DNA from: Treponema sp.
GTDB lineage: Bacteria > Spirochaetota > Spirochaetia > Treponematales > Treponemataceae
Length of the DNA: 7,852 nucleotides
Assembly (NCBI GenBank): GCA_012799545.1
Contig: JAAZLA010000194.1
Coordinates: 1 to 7,852, forward strand
Reading direction: 5' to 3'
The position numbers and the translations under genes are program-made. Below are positions 6,641-7,852 of the stretch, piece after piece (position 1 is the stretch's first letter; each line of letters starts with the position of its first letter). The notes under the pieces were generated by a model. That model was not told the origin of the DNA. It did no database searches and saw nothing but the letters and a program-made list of their open reading frames with translations.

Positions 6641-7179
6641 TTTGATTCTCCAAGAATTGTATCATACATTGATCGATATTCTGCTAATCCAGATTCTTCG
6701 TTAAATTGCTTTATACGCAGGGCAAGTTTTAATTGCAAGGCGTAGGCATAAACTGAATCAAGACTAAAATAGTCCATTGGTTGTAGTTTTTTTATCGCTA
6801 AAAAGCGTTGCTCGTTTAAAAACTGTTCAGCCTCAAGAGGACTTTCAAAACCAGTCGCCGTTCTCGCTATCGAAAGAATTTCAAAGCTTTGAGAAAGGTT
6901 ATTTGGAACAGAAAAGTCTTTTTTGAGCCTTTGTCCGCGTATTTGTCCCAAAACAAAACGTAGCTCACGCTCCCAAGCATAGTAGGCAGTCAAAAAGGAG
7001 GAGTCAATTTCTCGTGGTTTTTTTTCTGGTACAAGGGAGATATTTTTTAGTGTTTTAAGTTGCGCCTCGTTTAAGTTGCGCTCAGCAAGCTCTAAAAAAT
7101 AAGACTCTGTAATGGGCAGCGGGCTCGATTGTGAAAGAGAAAAATACGGCAACTGCGACATGAGATAATAAAAACTCAT
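6637..7179 (-). CDS. DUF2764-like V-ATPase operon protein (candidate subunit C equivalent)
   Basis: This 180-residue soluble protein has no named biochemical function. The N-terminus SFYYLMSQLPYF (2-13), the AYYAWERELRFVLGQIRGQR block (65-84) and the helical tail AYALQLKLALRIKQFN (145-160) match what I know of DUF2764, a family found in V-ATPase operons of spirochaetes and chlamydiae between E and A. I see no signal peptide, membrane segment or catalytic motif; it looks almost wholly alpha-helical. In E. hirae and Thermus operons, subunit C, the socket joining the rotor shaft to the K ring, follows E. Because no C gene is present here, this protein may take that place, although it is much shorter than a typical C subunit (over 300 residues). 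ATG at 7179 is 1 nt after the E stop with a weak SD; its own stop overlaps the A start by 4 nt. Gene reality is firm; the role is inference. Confidence 0.85.
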   Translation of the reverse strand: MSFYYLMSQLPYFSLSQSSPLPITESYFLELAERNLNEAQLKTLKNISLVPEKKPREIDSSFLTAYYAWERELRFVLGQIRGQRLKKDFSVPNNLSQSFEILSIARTATGFESPLEAEQFLNEQRFLAIKKLQPMDYFSLDSVYAYALQLKLALRIKQFNEESGLAEYRSMYDTILGESK

Positions 7180-7180
7180 T

Positions 7181-7804
7181 TTAATTACCCATAGTTTGAG
7201 AAGCTTCTTTCATTATTTTTGCAGTTTGTGGGTTTAAGTATGAGGAAAAAAGACTTGCAATAGATTCACTCGAGAAGTCATAAAAAGCTTCACCGTCTTT
7301 TAAGCTCAAGCGAAAACCATCAACTACTTCTTCGGACATTTGTATGCGTAAGCCTTTTGCAAGCTCAGCTTTGAGAGATGCCGTTAAGGATGATTGCACA
7401 GAGTCGAGGTCTTTTTTATTCAATAAAACAGAGACATCTTTCGCATCTTCTTTTTCAGTCCAGTTTTTAATCACCTCTGGAATAAGTGATTTAAGTAAAT
7501 CTGCAGAAAGTGCCGACTGCGCCGCATTTTTTAAAAGTGCATTTAATTCTTTTACAACATTTTCACGGAATGTTAACAAAACATTTCGACTTGCTTGTGC
7601 GATTGCATCGACACTTGCTTTTTCAAGACGCTCTGCCTCAAGCTTTGCTTTTTCAATGTTCCGTGCAGCATTTTTTTCTGCCTCTTGCACGATGCCTTGT
7701 GCAGATTTTTCTGCTTCTGAAATAATTTTGGCAGCTTCTTCTTCTGCAGTCGCTACCCCGTCAAGCTTAATTTTGTCAATTAATTCTTGTAATTGGATAT
7801 CCAT
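7181..7804 (-). CDS. ntpE: V-type ATPase subunit E (peripheral stalk)
   Basis: Subunit E forms the stator stalk that holds the A3B3 head still against subunit I. The 207 residues show the usual plan: a long charged, Ala/Glu/Lys-rich coiled coil (about 18-75, with repeated AEK/EAEK patterns) and a C-terminal globular domain holding GFRLSLKDGEAFYDFSS (163-179) and SLFSSYLNPQTAKIM (184-198), which match the family's dG-yD-t and yL-p blocks. ATG at 7804 has GAGGGG 4 nt upstream. It is the first gene of the cluster visible here, with a small palindrome just before it (7825-7840). The usual coiled-coil partner of E (subunit G, or NtpF in Enterococcus) is not encoded in the window and could lie upstream or elsewhere. 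Confidence 0.93.
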   Translation of the reverse strand: MDIQLQELIDKIKLDGVATAEEEAAKIISEAEKSAQGIVQEAEKNAARNIEKAKLEAERLEKASVDAIAQASRNVLLTFRENVVKELNALLKNAAQSALSADLLKSLIPEVIKNWTEKEDAKDVSVLLNKKDLDSVQSSLTASLKAELAKGLRIQMSEEVVDGFRLSLKDGEAFYDFSSESIASLFSSYLNPQTAKIMKEASQTMGN

Positions 7805-7824
7805 AAGACCCCTCTATGATTATT

Positions 7825-7840
7825 GTGAGAAAAATCTCAC
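7825..7840. promoter_or_regulatory. Perfect palindrome upstream of the V-ATPase operon (hairpin or operator)
   Basis: GTGAGA and TCTCAC pair perfectly around a 4-base A/T loop, 20 nt before the E start codon. Neither strand has a T-run directly after the stem, so it is not a convincing terminator. It could be a leader hairpin or the binding site of a dimeric regulator at the head of the operon. The promoter itself cannot be placed because only 48 bases upstream of E are in the window. Confidence 0.45.
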
Positions 7841-7852
7841 GTATTTACAATA

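Overview
The window carries, entirely on the minus strand, a complete cluster for a bacterial V/A-type rotary ATPase, followed by the start of an isoprenoid gene. In transcription order (right to left) it reads: subunit E (7804-7181), a DUF2764-like protein (7179-6637), catalytic subunit A (6640-4871), subunit B (4868-3576), central-stalk subunit D (3563-2946), membrane subunit I (2946-973), proteolipid K (814-389), and the 5' part of ispG/gcpE (386 to the left edge). The order E-DUF2764-A-B-D-I-K is the one I know from treponemes and chlamydiae. Together with A/B lengths of 589 and 430 residues and a treponeme-like IspG N-terminus, it points to a spirochaete, most likely Treponema. The species cannot be settled from the window.

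The genes are packed as one operon. The spacings are 1 nt (E/DUF2764), a 4-nt overlap (DUF2764/A), 2 nt (A/B), 12 nt (B/D), a 1-nt overlap (D/I), 158 nt (I/K) and 2 nt (K/ispG). Most starts have a clear Shine-Dalgarno (SD) sequence, often inside the end of the preceding gene. The only sizeable non-coding stretch is the 158 nt between I and K. It holds three successive inverted repeats. The last is a perfect 17-bp, almost entirely A/U hairpin that ends two bases before the SD of K. This is the most unusual structure in the window and looks like a device to set expression of the multi-copy ring subunit apart from the rest.

Functionally, A and B should form the ATP-hydrolysing or ATP-synthesising head, D the rotor shaft, E the peripheral stalk, I the stator with the essential membrane arginine, and K the rotor ring. 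K has every polar residue of the Enterococcus hirae Na+ site (Thr58, Gln59, Tyr62, Gln101, Glu130), so the machine is predicted to move Na+ rather than H+. No recognisable C, F or G subunit is encoded here. The DUF2764 protein sits where subunit C sits in other bacterial V-ATPase operons and is a candidate for its role. The entry of ispG 2 nt after K, with no terminator between, suggests that this methylerythritol phosphate (MEP) pathway gene is co-transcribed with the ATPase.

I see no tRNA, rRNA, CRISPR array, insertion sequence or plus-strand gene.
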